Virus record (IMG/VR): IMGVR_UViG_3300030090_000446
Span: 1-54,413 of that record
Strand: one strand, 5' to 3'
Length of the DNA: 54,413 bases
Origin: a virus
A program made the position numbers and the translations under genes. Below, one piece after another: positions 22,786-30,759 of this stretch. A model generated the notes under the pieces. That model was given only the letters and a program-made list of their open reading frames with translations. It had not been told where the DNA came from and did not search any database. How positions within the stretch are numbered: position 1 is the stretch's first letter; each line of letters starts with the position of its first letter.

Positions 22786-23178
22786 ATGGGTGAAGATCCA
22801 AGTCATTACAATCCATATGCACAACAACATTTAGAAAAAAGAAAGAAGAAAACAATGAGTGATTTAACAAGCTACCAAAAGTGGACGCAATCTACTGCAA
22901 TTTATACTAACCCAATTATCTATCCATCATTGGAGTTAGCAGGTGAGGTTGGTGAGGTATGCAACCAGGTCAAGAAGATCTACAGAGATGATGACGGAGT
23001 GGTTACTCCGAAGCGTAAACAAGATCTAGAGAAAGAATTAGGTGATGTTTTATGGGCGTTAGCTAGGTTGATAGACGATCTAGGTTTGGACTTTGATAAA
23101 GTTAAAGAACTAAACGTGATGAAGCTAGAAGATAGACTGCAAAGAAATGTTATCGGTGGATCAGGTGACAATAGGTGA
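22786..23178 (+). CDS. mazG: MazG-like nucleoside triphosphate pyrophosphohydrolase
   Basis: 130 aa. The metal-binding pattern is complete: ELAGEVGE with Glu54 and Glu57, and EKELGDVLWA with Glu84 and Asp87. Family members hydrolyse (d)NTPs to monophosphates; phage MazG may alter nucleotide pools or alarmone signalling. A second in-frame Met (residue 24) just before SDLTSYQKW is an alternative start. The extra N-terminus is basic and probably unstructured. It sits before the replication genes and fits with RNR and ThyX further on. Confidence 0.88.
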   Translation: MGEDPSHYNPYAQQHLEKRKKKTMSDLTSYQKWTQSTAIYTNPIIYPSLELAGEVGEVCNQVKKIYRDDDGVVTPKRKQDLEKELGDVLWALARLIDDLGLDFDKVKELNVMKLEDRLQRNVIGGSGDNR

Positions 23179-23273
23179 GTGATCTTACTGTTATTATATT
23201 GTGCTATATAGTGTGCATATTATTCTTTGCCATTATGAATTACATAGAATATTTAGGAGAGGAGGGTGATTGA
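23175..23273 (+). CDS. 32-residue transmembrane micropeptide with GTG start
   Basis: GTG at 23175 overlaps the mazG stop (GTGA), with AGGTG 6 nt upstream. The product has a hydrophobic core (VIILCYIVCILFFAIMNYI) and an acidic end. After its TGA the same frame stays open through the next 54 codons. Confidence 0.5.
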   Translation: MSDLTVIILCYIVCILFFAIMNYIEYLGEEGD

Positions 23274-23438
23274 ATTAATAAACTCTTTGAACATGAATTA
23301 ATAAAAGGGGATAAGTTATCAGGTGCAATCGAAGAATGGTTGGATATTAAAGATGCGTGGGAAGAAGACATTGATCAGGAAATACAACCCTATCGCAAAA
23401 GATCTGAGAACGTCAAAGTATCAGACCAGGATAATTAA
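23274..23438 (+). CDS. Probable 54-residue acidic protein without a standard start codon
   Basis: The frame after the TGA at 23271 stays open to 23438. It looks like a real protein: NKLFEHELIKGDKLSGAIEE, then WLDIKDAWEEDIDQEI. GAGGAGG lies 8 nt before an ATT at 23274. It could start at that ATT, which is known but rare; come from read-through of the TGA; or reflect an ATG-to-ATT sequence error. It overlaps the next gene in another frame. Confidence 0.4.
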   Translation: MNKLFEHELIKGDKLSGAIEEWLDIKDAWEEDIDQEIQPYRKRSENVKVSDQDN

Positions 23439-23505
23439 GAATAAAAAGAAAGAGGTTAAGAATGATCCAGGATTTAATAAACGATCTGTTCCTGACGGAT
23501 GGTGA
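23353..23505 (+). CDS. Small very basic phage protein, overlapping frame
   Basis: 50 aa from the ATG at 23353 (a GTG at 23323 is the alternative). LIRKYNPIAKDLRTSKYQTR, IIKNKKKE resembles short basic proteins (NPVAK...-type) found near replication genes in many T7-like and marine phages. It overlaps the preceding acidic frame by 86 bp and the primase by 44 bp. I can assign no function. Confidence 0.5.
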   Translation: MRGKKTLIRKYNPIAKDLRTSKYQTRIIKNKKKEVKNDPGFNKRSVPDGW

Positions 23506-24211
23506 AACCAAACGCATAAACTGCCCAAGCTGCGGAGGTTATAAGACGTTCACCATAACATCTAAGGATGGATTGGTGGTATGGAATTGCTACAAAGCAT
23601 CGTGCAATGCCAAGGGTGCAACCCCTGTATCTATGTCTAGAGATGCACTGATAACTCGTATTACTAAACCAAAAGACTTATCAAAGAGAAGAATAATGCC
23701 GTTGGTAGTACCTTCACATTTCTCTTCTTATTTCCCAGAGAGGATGGTGAAATACATGGATAAGAATAATGTAACTAAAGCATGGCGAGAGGGTAGAGTA
23801 GAATTATTCCATGATGTAATACAGAATCGTGCTGTATTTACGATAGCATCAGCAGGGAAAGCAGTTGATGCAGTAGGTAGAGCATTAGGTAAAGGTATGA
23901 AGTGGTATAAGTATGAAAATACTGGTGAACCCTTTATTGCAGGCTATGGTGAGACTTTATACATTGTAGAGGATGCTGCATCTGCTTGTGCAATATCTCA
24001 CTATGGTACTGCTATGGCTTTACTTGGTACTGATCTATCTGATAGAGCTATGAACATAGCTAAAGGATATTCTAACTGTGTCATCTGTTTAGATAAAGAC
24101 GCAAGTAAGAAAGCTTTGTCATTGACTAAACGATTGAAACAATTTACAGATACAACTATGAGAATACTAAAACATGATCCAAAGGAATATCCAGAGGGAG
24201 TACTCGCATGA
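23462..24211 (+). CDS. DNA primase (zinc finger plus TOPRIM)
   Basis: 249 aa. N-terminal zinc-binding site: Cys21-x2-Cys24, Cys43 and Cys48 (CPSCGGYKTF, WNCYKASCNAKG). TOPRIM core: LYIVEDAASA with Glu170, and ICLDKDASKKA with Asp211 and Asp213. This is the T7 gp4 primase half as a separate protein; it makes RNA primers for lagging-strand synthesis. The stop overlaps the helicase start (ATGATG). AAGAGG precedes the ATG. Confidence 0.88.
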   Translation: MIQDLINDLFLTDGETKRINCPSCGGYKTFTITSKDGLVVWNCYKASCNAKGATPVSMSRDALITRITKPKDLSKRRIMPLVVPSHFSSYFPERMVKYMDKNNVTKAWREGRVELFHDVIQNRAVFTIASAGKAVDAVGRALGKGMKWYKYENTGEPFIAGYGETLYIVEDAASACAISHYGTAMALLGTDLSDRAMNIAKGYSNCVICLDKDASKKALSLTKRLKQFTDTTMRILKHDPKEYPEGVLA

Positions 24212-25473
24212 TGCCAAACATAGTACCATTTAATGAGTCACCAAAACCAGAGGATAGCGTAGCTAATATGTTACTAGAACTATTCTTTAACTATAAGTTC
24301 TGGCAAGACCATAACCATATGATATCAGAAGATTATTTTGAGAAAGAAAGCAAGAAGATCTTTGATGTTGTTAATATGTCGCATACTAAATATGAAAGAG
24401 ATCTTACTGTAGCTGAAGTAGAAGCTCTTATATTTGCAGAGAATCCGATGCTTACTGGATCTCAACGTGCAGCTATACTAGACATTACAAGGCGTATGAA
24501 AGGTGACATACAGGTTGATGTAGGTAGTGATATACTACAGGCTGCATTTAGGGAACAGCTAGGAGATACTATAGCTAACTTAGGTTTGCAGTTAATGGAA
24601 GGTAAGATAAAAGATCTCAGCCCTCTTCAAGAACTACTAGAGAAGTATGAGGATGGTATAGAAGTTGGTGATGATCTTGGATTTATCTCTAATGATTGGG
24701 ATGATATGTTCAAGTCTAACAAAGAGAATTATCCTTGGACTTGGAACCTATCTCAACTGCATATGCTATGTCCAGGTATAGGACCAGGAACTTTGACAAC
24801 TGTGTTTGCATTGGTTGAAACAGGTAAGTCTGCATTTGCCATAAGCACTGCATTCTCTCCCAGAGGTTTTGCAGATCAGGGTGCGAAGGTACTTATGGTA
24901 TGCAATGAAGAGATAGCAGAGAGAACTATGGATAGAGCAGGATCTGCATACTCTGCATTAGAAACAGATGATGTAGTCAATGACCGACTCAAGGGTAGAG
25001 TATCTTGGGATGGTATAAAGGATAAGATATTCATGGTTAATGGTGATCAGTGTGAGACTATGGAGAGACTAAACTATATCATTACTAAAGGTGGTCCATT
25101 TGATATTGTTATCATTGATCAGCTAGATAAGATGCAGGTTCGTGGTACGTTTACCAGAGATGATCTAAGACTGAGCCAAGTGTATATCAAAGCTAGGACA
25201 CTCGCTAAGAAGCACAACCTAGCAGTCATTGCTATATCTCAGGCAGGTGCTGAAGCTGATGGTAGAACATCTCTACGGTTTACACAGATGGCTAACTCTA
25301 AGATAGGTAAAGCAGCAGAAGCTGATGTAATTATTGGTATTGGAAAGGAGAATACAGAAACACAAGATGATAACTTCTTGAGGTATCTACACGTATCAAA
25401 GAACAAGTTAGGAGGTTCACATGGTCGTGCTACAGTTCGCATCGAACCTAAGATCTCAAGATATGTTGATTGA
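24208..25473 (+). CDS. Replicative DNA helicase, DnaB/gp4-like
   Basis: 421 aa. The N-terminal helical domain (to ~150) is followed by a RecA core. Walker A is FALVETGKSAF (Lys207-Ser208), where the usual first Gly is Ala201. The catalytic Glu region is VCNEEIAERTMDRAG, Walker B FDIVIIDQLDKM (Asp304), and the C-terminal motif FTQMANSKIGKAAEADVIIG. It unwinds the fork ahead of the polymerase and partners with the primase encoded just upstream. It is the last gene before a promoter at 25489. Confidence 0.88.
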   Translation: MMPNIVPFNESPKPEDSVANMLLELFFNYKFWQDHNHMISEDYFEKESKKIFDVVNMSHTKYERDLTVAEVEALIFAENPMLTGSQRAAILDITRRMKGDIQVDVGSDILQAAFREQLGDTIANLGLQLMEGKIKDLSPLQELLEKYEDGIEVGDDLGFISNDWDDMFKSNKENYPWTWNLSQLHMLCPGIGPGTLTTVFALVETGKSAFAISTAFSPRGFADQGAKVLMVCNEEIAERTMDRAGSAYSALETDDVVNDRLKGRVSWDGIKDKIFMVNGDQCETMERLNYIITKGGPFDIVIIDQLDKMQVRGTFTRDDLRLSQVYIKARTLAKKHNLAVIAISQAGAEADGRTSLRFTQMANSKIGKAAEADVIIGIGKENTETQDDNFLRYLHVSKNKLGGSHGRATVRIEPKISRYVD

Positions 25474-25488
25474 TATGTCATTTTTTTC

Positions 25489-25517
25489 TTGACAAACTAT
25501 AAAATCCATGATAATAG
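25489..25517 (+). promoter_or_regulatory. Promoter before the polymerase gene cluster
   Basis: TTGACA (25489-25494), 17-nt spacer ending CATGA, TAATAG (25512-25517), with an extended TGA. It lies in the only sizeable gap (121 bp) of this part of the operon. The rest of the gap is almost pure A/T up to the ATG at 25595. Confidence 0.65.
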
Positions 25518-25594
25518 GATTGGTTATCCGCTGGAGAGAACTATTACATACATATATAAATAATATTTAAATAATATATATAAGGATATATAAT

Positions 25595-25741
25595 ATGCCA
25601 AAGAGAAAAAAATCTGGTGCTACTTACACTTCAAAAGGAGAAAGAAGAAATGTAAATAAATCTATCTTAAAAGCTGTAAGGCGTGATCGTACAGTAATGG
25701 ATCGTATGTTGGATAAACAGGCAGCAGGATTAAAACGATGA
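25595..25741 (+). CDS. Small basic conserved-type protein upstream of polymerase
   Basis: 48 aa. MPKRKKSGATYTSKGERRNV, then SILKAVRRDRTVMDRMLDKQ resembles short basic proteins found before DNA polymerase in marine podoviruses. AAGGA precedes the ATG. Its stop overlaps the next start (ATGA). Confidence 0.6.
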   Translation: MPKRKKSGATYTSKGERRNVNKSILKAVRRDRTVMDRMLDKQAAGLKR

Positions 25742-25968
25742 CAAATTATAGAAAAAGATATGTTGCAGCAGGTAAAAAATATGCGTCAGATGGTGTGTAT
25801 ATTTGGCAATCACTTTCTAAAAAACCTACTACTGAATTAAAAGCAGAGGTAGAATTTTATGAAAACTACTCTTGGGGTGGTGAGTATATTGAATATGATA
25901 TTCGTGAAGTAGATAAAAAATCTAAGTATGAAATGTTTGATGTGATTGGTGTAGCTTGTGATGACTGA
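25738..25968 (+). CDS. Small hypothetical protein before polymerase
   Basis: 76 aa, Tyr/Glu/Lys-rich (GKKYASDGVYIWQSLSKKPT, YENYSWGGEYIEYDIREVDK). It overlaps the polymerase start. No family recognised. Confidence 0.6.
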   Translation: MTNYRKRYVAAGKKYASDGVYIWQSLSKKPTTELKAEVEFYENYSWGGEYIEYDIREVDKKSKYEMFDVIGVACDD

Positions 25969-28051
25969 TTATGCAATTGTATTAGATCTTGAAATAGATT
26001 TAGGGGGAGATCGAAAAGATCCTTCACCGTATAACAAAGATAATACTTTCGTAGCATTAGGTTACACATTAAGATCTCCACATGGGTATCTACTTGGTGG
26101 TGCTAGTGAAGTAGTTATCTTAAATATTGAAGATAATAATTTTACTGAGTTTAATACTTTCAAACGTGTACTAAGTAATGCGAAGTATGTTGTGGCTCAC
26201 AATGCTAAGTTTGATGTAGCGTGGTTACGTGAGATTGGTATTAATTGTGATGTAAAGATTATTGATACCATGATCAATGAGTATGTATTGAACAAAGGTG
26301 TTCGTGATAAGTTAAGTCTTGAAGCATTATCTCATAAGTATGACTCTGTAAGGAAGCAGGACGTACTTAAAAATATGCTTAGTAAGGGATTAAACTATAG
26401 TGATCTCCCTAAAAACCTACAGATCTCTTACTTACGTGATGATATATTAGCCACTGCTGATATCTTTCAGAAGCAAGAGAGATTATTTAGAGAAGATCAA
26501 AACTATTCTCTGATACCCATAAGAGATCTTATGTGTGAGTTCTGCTCTGTACTGACAGATATAGAACGATCAGGTATGGCTATTGATATGAACGTCCTTG
26601 ATCAGGTAGATGTAGACTATCAGAAGGAGCAAGAAGAACTTACTCGATATCTTCAAACAGAAACCAGGAAGCTTATGGGTGATAAAGATGTTAATTTATC
26701 CTCCCCTGAACAGCTATCTAGCGTAGTATATTCTTGCAATCTCAAAGATAAAAAGCTCTGGAAAGAGGTTATGGACATAGGTGTAGATGAGAAAGGTAAG
26801 CCAAAGCGTAGACCTTACATGACTCAGGAAGGTTTTATGTCTGCTGCCAAAGAATGTTTTAAGAAAGCATACAAGACTAGAGTTATTAAATGTGGTAGTT
26901 GTTATGGTAAAGGTACTTATTATAAGCTAAAGAAAGATGGTAGCAACTTTAAGAAACCCAGTAAGTGTGAAGGTTGTGGTGGACTAGGTGTACTCTACTT
27001 GGAAGTAGATGAAGTAGCAGGTCTTGGTATCAAGCCTAAAGCAGAACTAGCATCTGCTGGTGGGTTTAAGACTGATAAGATAACGCTGACAGAACATCTT
27101 AGAACTACCACAGATCCTGATGTAAAGAAGTTTCTTGAATCACTGATCAGATTATCAGCAATAGATACATATCGTGCATCCTTCATTGAAGGAATCAAGA
27201 AAGGTATCAAAAGTGATGGACTACTTCATGCTAACTTTAACCAGTGCATAACTTCTACAGGAAGACTCAGTAGTTCTAATCCCAATCTACAAAATATGCC
27301 TAAAGGTAGATTGTTCCCAGTTCGTAAGGCATTCGTAAGTAGATTTAAAGGAGGTACACTTGTCGAAATTGATTACTCTCAACTTGAGTTTAGAATTGCA
27401 GGAATACTCGCAACTGATGAAACAGTTAAACGAGAAGTCGAATCTGGCTTTGACGTTCACGCCTACACTGCCAAAGTCCTCTCCGACAATGGAGAAGTTA
27501 CTGACAGAGGAGCAGCAAAAGCTTCCACCTTCCGTCCATTGTATGGTGGAACTCAAGGAACTCCTGCTCAACAAATTTACTTCAAAGAGTTCTTCGGAAA
27601 GTATCAAGGGATCTTTAAATGGCATGACAAACTCCAAAACGAAGCCATCGCAAACAAAGTAGTGACAACTGCTACAGGTAGACAGTTTAGTTTCCCTGAT
27701 TGTCAGAGAAACAGATCAGGTAATGCTAACTTCAAAACACAGATAGTAAACTATCCTGTACAGTCAGTAGCTACAGCAGAGATTGTACCGTTAGGTGTGA
27801 TATTATTATTCAATAAACTGAAAGAGAAAGGGTTACAAAGTGTAGTAATAAATACAGTACATGACAGTGTATTGATTGATACCCATCCAGATGAGATAGA
27901 TATAGTTAAAGAAGTAGGCCCACAGTGTTTACTAGATGCACAAGATGAAGCTAAGAAACGCTTTGGGCTACCTGATTACATTCCTCTAGAAGTAGAAATA
28001 TCTTATGGAAATAATTGGATGGATCAGGAGGAATTTAATGCAACAATATGA
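25961..28051 (+). CDS. Family A DNA polymerase with a DnaJ-like zinc insertion
   Basis: 696 aa from the ATG at 25961 (a GTG three bases earlier is possible). 3'-5' exonuclease: VLDLEID (Asp9, Glu11), VVAHNAKFD (Asp85), and LRDDILATAD near 160. Polymerase: motif A EIDYSQLEFRIAG (Asp471), motif B KASTFRPLYGG (Lys520, Tyr528) and motif C NTVHDSVLI (His634-Asp635). Between them, Cys311/Cys314 (KCGSCYGKG) and Cys336/Cys339 (KCEGCGGLG) form two CxxCxGxG repeats like the central zinc domain of DnaJ. This feature was described for phage HMO-2011. It replicates the phage genome with the helicase, primase and SSB encoded nearby. Confidence 0.93.
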   Translation: MTDYAIVLDLEIDLGGDRKDPSPYNKDNTFVALGYTLRSPHGYLLGGASEVVILNIEDNNFTEFNTFKRVLSNAKYVVAHNAKFDVAWLREIGINCDVKIIDTMINEYVLNKGVRDKLSLEALSHKYDSVRKQDVLKNMLSKGLNYSDLPKNLQISYLRDDILATADIFQKQERLFREDQNYSLIPIRDLMCEFCSVLTDIERSGMAIDMNVLDQVDVDYQKEQEELTRYLQTETRKLMGDKDVNLSSPEQLSSVVYSCNLKDKKLWKEVMDIGVDEKGKPKRRPYMTQEGFMSAAKECFKKAYKTRVIKCGSCYGKGTYYKLKKDGSNFKKPSKCEGCGGLGVLYLEVDEVAGLGIKPKAELASAGGFKTDKITLTEHLRTTTDPDVKKFLESLIRLSAIDTYRASFIEGIKKGIKSDGLLHANFNQCITSTGRLSSSNPNLQNMPKGRLFPVRKAFVSRFKGGTLVEIDYSQLEFRIAGILATDETVKREVESGFDVHAYTAKVLSDNGEVTDRGAAKASTFRPLYGGTQGTPAQQIYFKEFFGKYQGIFKWHDKLQNEAIANKVVTTATGRQFSFPDCQRNRSGNANFKTQIVNYPVQSVATAEIVPLGVILLFNKLKEKGLQSVVINTVHDSVLIDTHPDEIDIVKEVGPQCLLDAQDEAKKRFGLPDYIPLEVEISYGNNWMDQEEFNATI

Positions 28052-28643
28052 ATTAGATATAATAGATAAGGAACAAGAACGTAAAGAACAGTTAAAAAAA
28101 GATTTAAAAATTAAGCAAAAAAGAAAGGAATATAATCAAAGACCAGAGGTTAAAGAAGCAAGAAAGGAATATAATCAAAGACCAGAGGTTAAAGAAGCAA
28201 GAAAAAAATACAGACAAAGACCAGATGTTAAACAAAAAAGAAATAGAGCTAAAGAAGCAAAAAGAAAAATAATAAGAACGGTAGAATCTCCTAAAGATAT
28301 TACTAGACAATGGGCCGCTTTAAAAAGACAGAGACTTATAATAGATACGAGAAGAAGGAAAAATTTAAAAAATATATCTGTTAAATTAACAGCAGAAGAC
28401 ATCTTAGAGTTGATACCTAAAGATTTAAAGTGTCCTGTTTATAAAGTTCCTTTTGTTTTTAATGTTAATAGTCCTTGGAATTTATCTTTCGATAGAATAG
28501 ACAATGAGAAAGAGTATACAAAAGATAACGTGGTTGTAGTTTCTGTAAAAGTTAATACAATAAAAAATACGGCTACATCAAAAGAACTATATAAGATAGC
28601 AGATTTTTATTATGAATTGGAGAAAAATAACCTTGACAAATAG
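28038..28643 (+). CDS. HNH/endonuclease VII-like protein with N-terminal charged repeats
   Basis: 201 aa from the ATG at 28038, chosen for AGGAGG 7 nt upstream; it overlaps the polymerase end. Residues ~29-67 are three 13-residue repeats (KEYNQRPEVKEAR type). The C-terminal domain has KCPVYKVPFVFNVN, SFDRIDNEKEYTKDNVVVVS and VNTIKNTATSKELY, the layout of small HNH/treble-clef nucleases, though the expected His is not obvious. Its place behind polymerase and its low-complexity basic tail suggest a free-standing homing-type nuclease. A recombination nuclease is the alternative. Confidence 0.6.
   Translation: MQQYELDIIDKEQERKEQLKKDLKIKQKRKEYNQRPEVKEARKEYNQRPEVKEARKKYRQRPDVKQKRNRAKEAKRKIIRTVESPKDITRQWAALKRQRLIIDTRRRKNLKNISVKLTAEDILELIPKDLKCPVYKVPFVFNVNSPWNLSFDRIDNEKEYTKDNVVVVSVKVNTIKNTATSKELYKIADFYYELEKNNLDK
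28122..28238 (+). repeat. Three tandem 39-bp repeats inside the HNH gene
   Basis: Copies at 28122-28160 and 28161-28199 are identical over all 39 bases; a third, degraded copy lies at 28200-28238. They encode the 13-residue charged repeat in frame. Exact identity of two copies points to recent duplication or repeat slippage. Confidence 0.9.
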
Positions 28644-28661
28644 ACCACTTTATGTTATAAG
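28633..28661 (+). promoter_or_regulatory. Promoter before the SSB gene
   Basis: TTGACA (28633-28638), 17-nt spacer ending TATGT, TATAAG (28656-28661), with an extended TGT. It lies at the very end of the HNH gene, 30 bp before the SSB ATG, giving a leader of ~20 nt. Confidence 0.7.
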
Positions 28662-28690
28662 CATTGTTCATTTAATGATTGGAGTTTTAC

Positions 28691-29533
28691 ATGAACGGAC
28701 TAATTAAGATAGACGAGAATACTACTGACTTTTCTATGTTATACACTACCCCAATGGATAGTGGACCTAACTTAGCAAGGGCCAGGATTAACAAAGACAA
28801 TACAACAGAACATAATGGAGAGATGGTAGAAGGTATTCCTGCACCATCAATAGCATTGAATCATCCTGACTATGGTGATGTATTTGCTAAAGATACTTAC
28901 TTCAGGATCTTTGCAGAGACTATGCAGACTTCTGTATATGATCCAGACTCTCAGAAGTTCTCCAACATATCTCAGCACTTTATGAGTTTTAAGAATAAAG
29001 CTTTAGATTGGTTTGGTGGAGATAAGTGTGGTTGGGTAAGCAATGCAGAAAGAGAGAAGCTACGTGCTTCTGATCCTATTGCCTATGCTACTGCATCTAA
29101 AGCTAAGTTAAGTAGAAACCTGTTTGGTTTGATACGTATGGATAAACCTGTTGCTGCCTCTGGTGAGAAGGTAGAGATTGATGAGGTTCCATTTAGAATA
29201 AAGCTAGGCCCATCTAACTTCTTTGAGATTGGTAAATTACTACCAATGATTAAAAAACAGTATCAGATGGAGCCGTTTAACTGTGACATAAAGATTGGTT
29301 ATGAGTTGAAGAAAGCAGGTTCTAATAAATATTTTGTATTGAAGTATACTCCTATTGTCAGTGAGCGTAAGGCATTGAACGATACTACAAGAGGATATCT
29401 ACAAGACTTTGCTGATCTTATCACTATGGAAAACGAACAAGTCATTGATAAGATGAGAGAAAATATGGTTCCAAGTGAGGTAAAAACTGATTTGGATGTA
29501 GGTGCAACCATTGATGACGAGATTCCATTCTAG
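28691..29533 (+). CDS. Single-stranded DNA-binding protein
   Basis: 280 aa from the ATG at 28691 (TGGAG upstream). The body is a mixed alpha/beta domain (EGIPAPSIALNHPDYGDVFA, YFRIFAETMQTS, DEVPFRIKLGPSNFFEIGKL). The C-terminus is acidic and ends in DDEIPF, the protein-interaction tail of SSBs. It should coat single strands and bind replication partners. It has its own promoter, as suits a protein needed in large amounts. Assignment rests mainly on the tail and the neighbours. Confidence 0.75.
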   Translation: MNGLIKIDENTTDFSMLYTTPMDSGPNLARARINKDNTTEHNGEMVEGIPAPSIALNHPDYGDVFAKDTYFRIFAETMQTSVYDPDSQKFSNISQHFMSFKNKALDWFGGDKCGWVSNAEREKLRASDPIAYATASKAKLSRNLFGLIRMDKPVAASGEKVEIDEVPFRIKLGPSNFFEIGKLLPMIKKQYQMEPFNCDIKIGYELKKAGSNKYFVLKYTPIVSERKALNDTTRGYLQDFADLITMENEQVIDKMRENMVPSEVKTDLDVGATIDDEIPF

Positions 29534-29534
29534 G

Positions 29535-30395
29535 ATGGATCTACAAACAACTATTGATTCTTACCTAGCAGGTGATCCTAAGATTCCAGATGACATAGTT
29601 TTTAGAGCTAGTCAGATGTTTAATAACAAGCTAGGTAAGTTCAACTTCAGGAGAAAGGGGGGAGCAAAACTTCCCTCTATGTCTCAGGTAGGTAAACCAT
29701 TCTGTCAATTACACGCTGAGAAACTTGGTTGGCCTAAAGCACCTGAGTCTAATTCGTTTCGTATCAAAATGTTGTATGGAGATATGACTGAAGTTATTGC
29801 TGTTGCTATCCTACTGGCAGCAGGAGTAGAAATAGTAGATTTAAATAAACGAGTAGGTTACAAAACTCCTGATGGAGACTATATTAATGGAGAACTTGAT
29901 TTAGTTATCAGGGATGGTAATGGTTTCTCTTTGTGGGATATTAAAAGTGCGTCAAGGTTTGCCTTTGAAAAGAAGTTCGCTTCTTATGAGGCATTGAAAG
30001 AAAATGATGACTTTGGTTACTGCTCACAGTTGTTTGGTTATACTAAAGCTGAACGAGAAGAGACTCCAGAAATAAAAGCAGGTGGTTGGATAGCAATCAA
30101 CAAAGAAACAGGTGATATGAAAATAGTTCAAGCTGATCCTGATGATGAAGAAAGCTATACTAACAAGATAGAAGAAACAATAACTCGATATAAAGAAGCG
30201 AATGAAGATAACTTTGTACGTGGATTTACTGATGAAGAGGAGTTCTTTTATCGTAAACCTACAGGTAATAGAAAACTAGGTATGACTTGTTCTTATTGTA
30301 GTTTTCGATATACTTGTTGGCCTGATCTAAAGTATGAACGCAACCCTAAATCAAAGTCAGCAAATGCCTACCACCACTACACGGTCTTCAAATAG
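29535..30395 (+). CDS. RecB/AddB-type exonuclease with likely Fe-S cluster
   Basis: 286 aa from the ATG at 29535; a GTG at 29502 inside ssb is possible but less likely. PD-(D/E)xK core: GELDLVI (Asp122), WDIKSAS (Asp135, Lys137), and YCSQLFGY carrying the QxxxY motif (Gln165). Cys57 (KPFCQLHAEK) together with Cys252, Cys255 and Cys261 (CSYCSFRYTC) gives the one-plus-three cysteine pattern of AddB/Cas4 4Fe-4S nucleases. Probable role: recombination, or degradation of host DNA to supply nucleotides. It overlaps the next nuclease gene. Confidence 0.82.
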   Translation: MDLQTTIDSYLAGDPKIPDDIVFRASQMFNNKLGKFNFRRKGGAKLPSMSQVGKPFCQLHAEKLGWPKAPESNSFRIKMLYGDMTEVIAVAILLAAGVEIVDLNKRVGYKTPDGDYINGELDLVIRDGNGFSLWDIKSASRFAFEKKFASYEALKENDDFGYCSQLFGYTKAEREETPEIKAGGWIAINKETGDMKIVQADPDDEESYTNKIEETITRYKEANEDNFVRGFTDEEEFFYRKPTGNRKLGMTCSYCSFRYTCWPDLKYERNPKSKSANAYHHYTVFK

Positions 30396-30759
30396 AATAA
30401 GTGTAGCGTCTGCTAAAGCTAAAGGACGCAAGCTTCAACAGTGGGTACGTAATTACCTTCAACAACATCTTAAAGGTGTTGAGGATGATGATATTACGTC
30501 AACTCCTGGTGGAGTTAATGGACCTGATATAGGTTTAAGTCCTTTGGCACGTAGATTGTTTCCTTGGACAGTTGAATGCAAAGCAAGATCATCCTTTGCT
30601 GTATATGCTGCCTTGGAACAGGCTGAAACTAACATGATGAAAGCTACAAAACCTGTAGCAATCTTAAAAGGTGATCGTAAACGTCCATTGGCATTGATGT
30701 ATGCTGATGATTTTATGGAGCTAACAGTATGTCCGACAAAGAAAAAGATAAAGAAGTAG
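30334..30759 (+). CDS. PD-(D/E)xK endonuclease, Holliday-junction-resolvase-like
   Basis: 141 aa from 30334, or 131 aa from the ATG at 30364. ASAKAKGRKLQQWVRNYL is the N-terminal helix; GGVNGPDIG (Asp65), WTVECKA (Glu81, Lys83) and Gln96 form the nuclease core. It probably resolves branched DNA before packaging. The overlap with the exonuclease upstream suggests joint expression. Confidence 0.75.
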   Translation: MNATLNQSQQMPTTTTRSSNRISVASAKAKGRKLQQWVRNYLQQHLKGVEDDDITSTPGGVNGPDIGLSPLARRLFPWTVECKARSSFAVYAALEQAETNMMKATKPVAILKGDRKRPLALMYADDFMELTVCPTKKKIKK

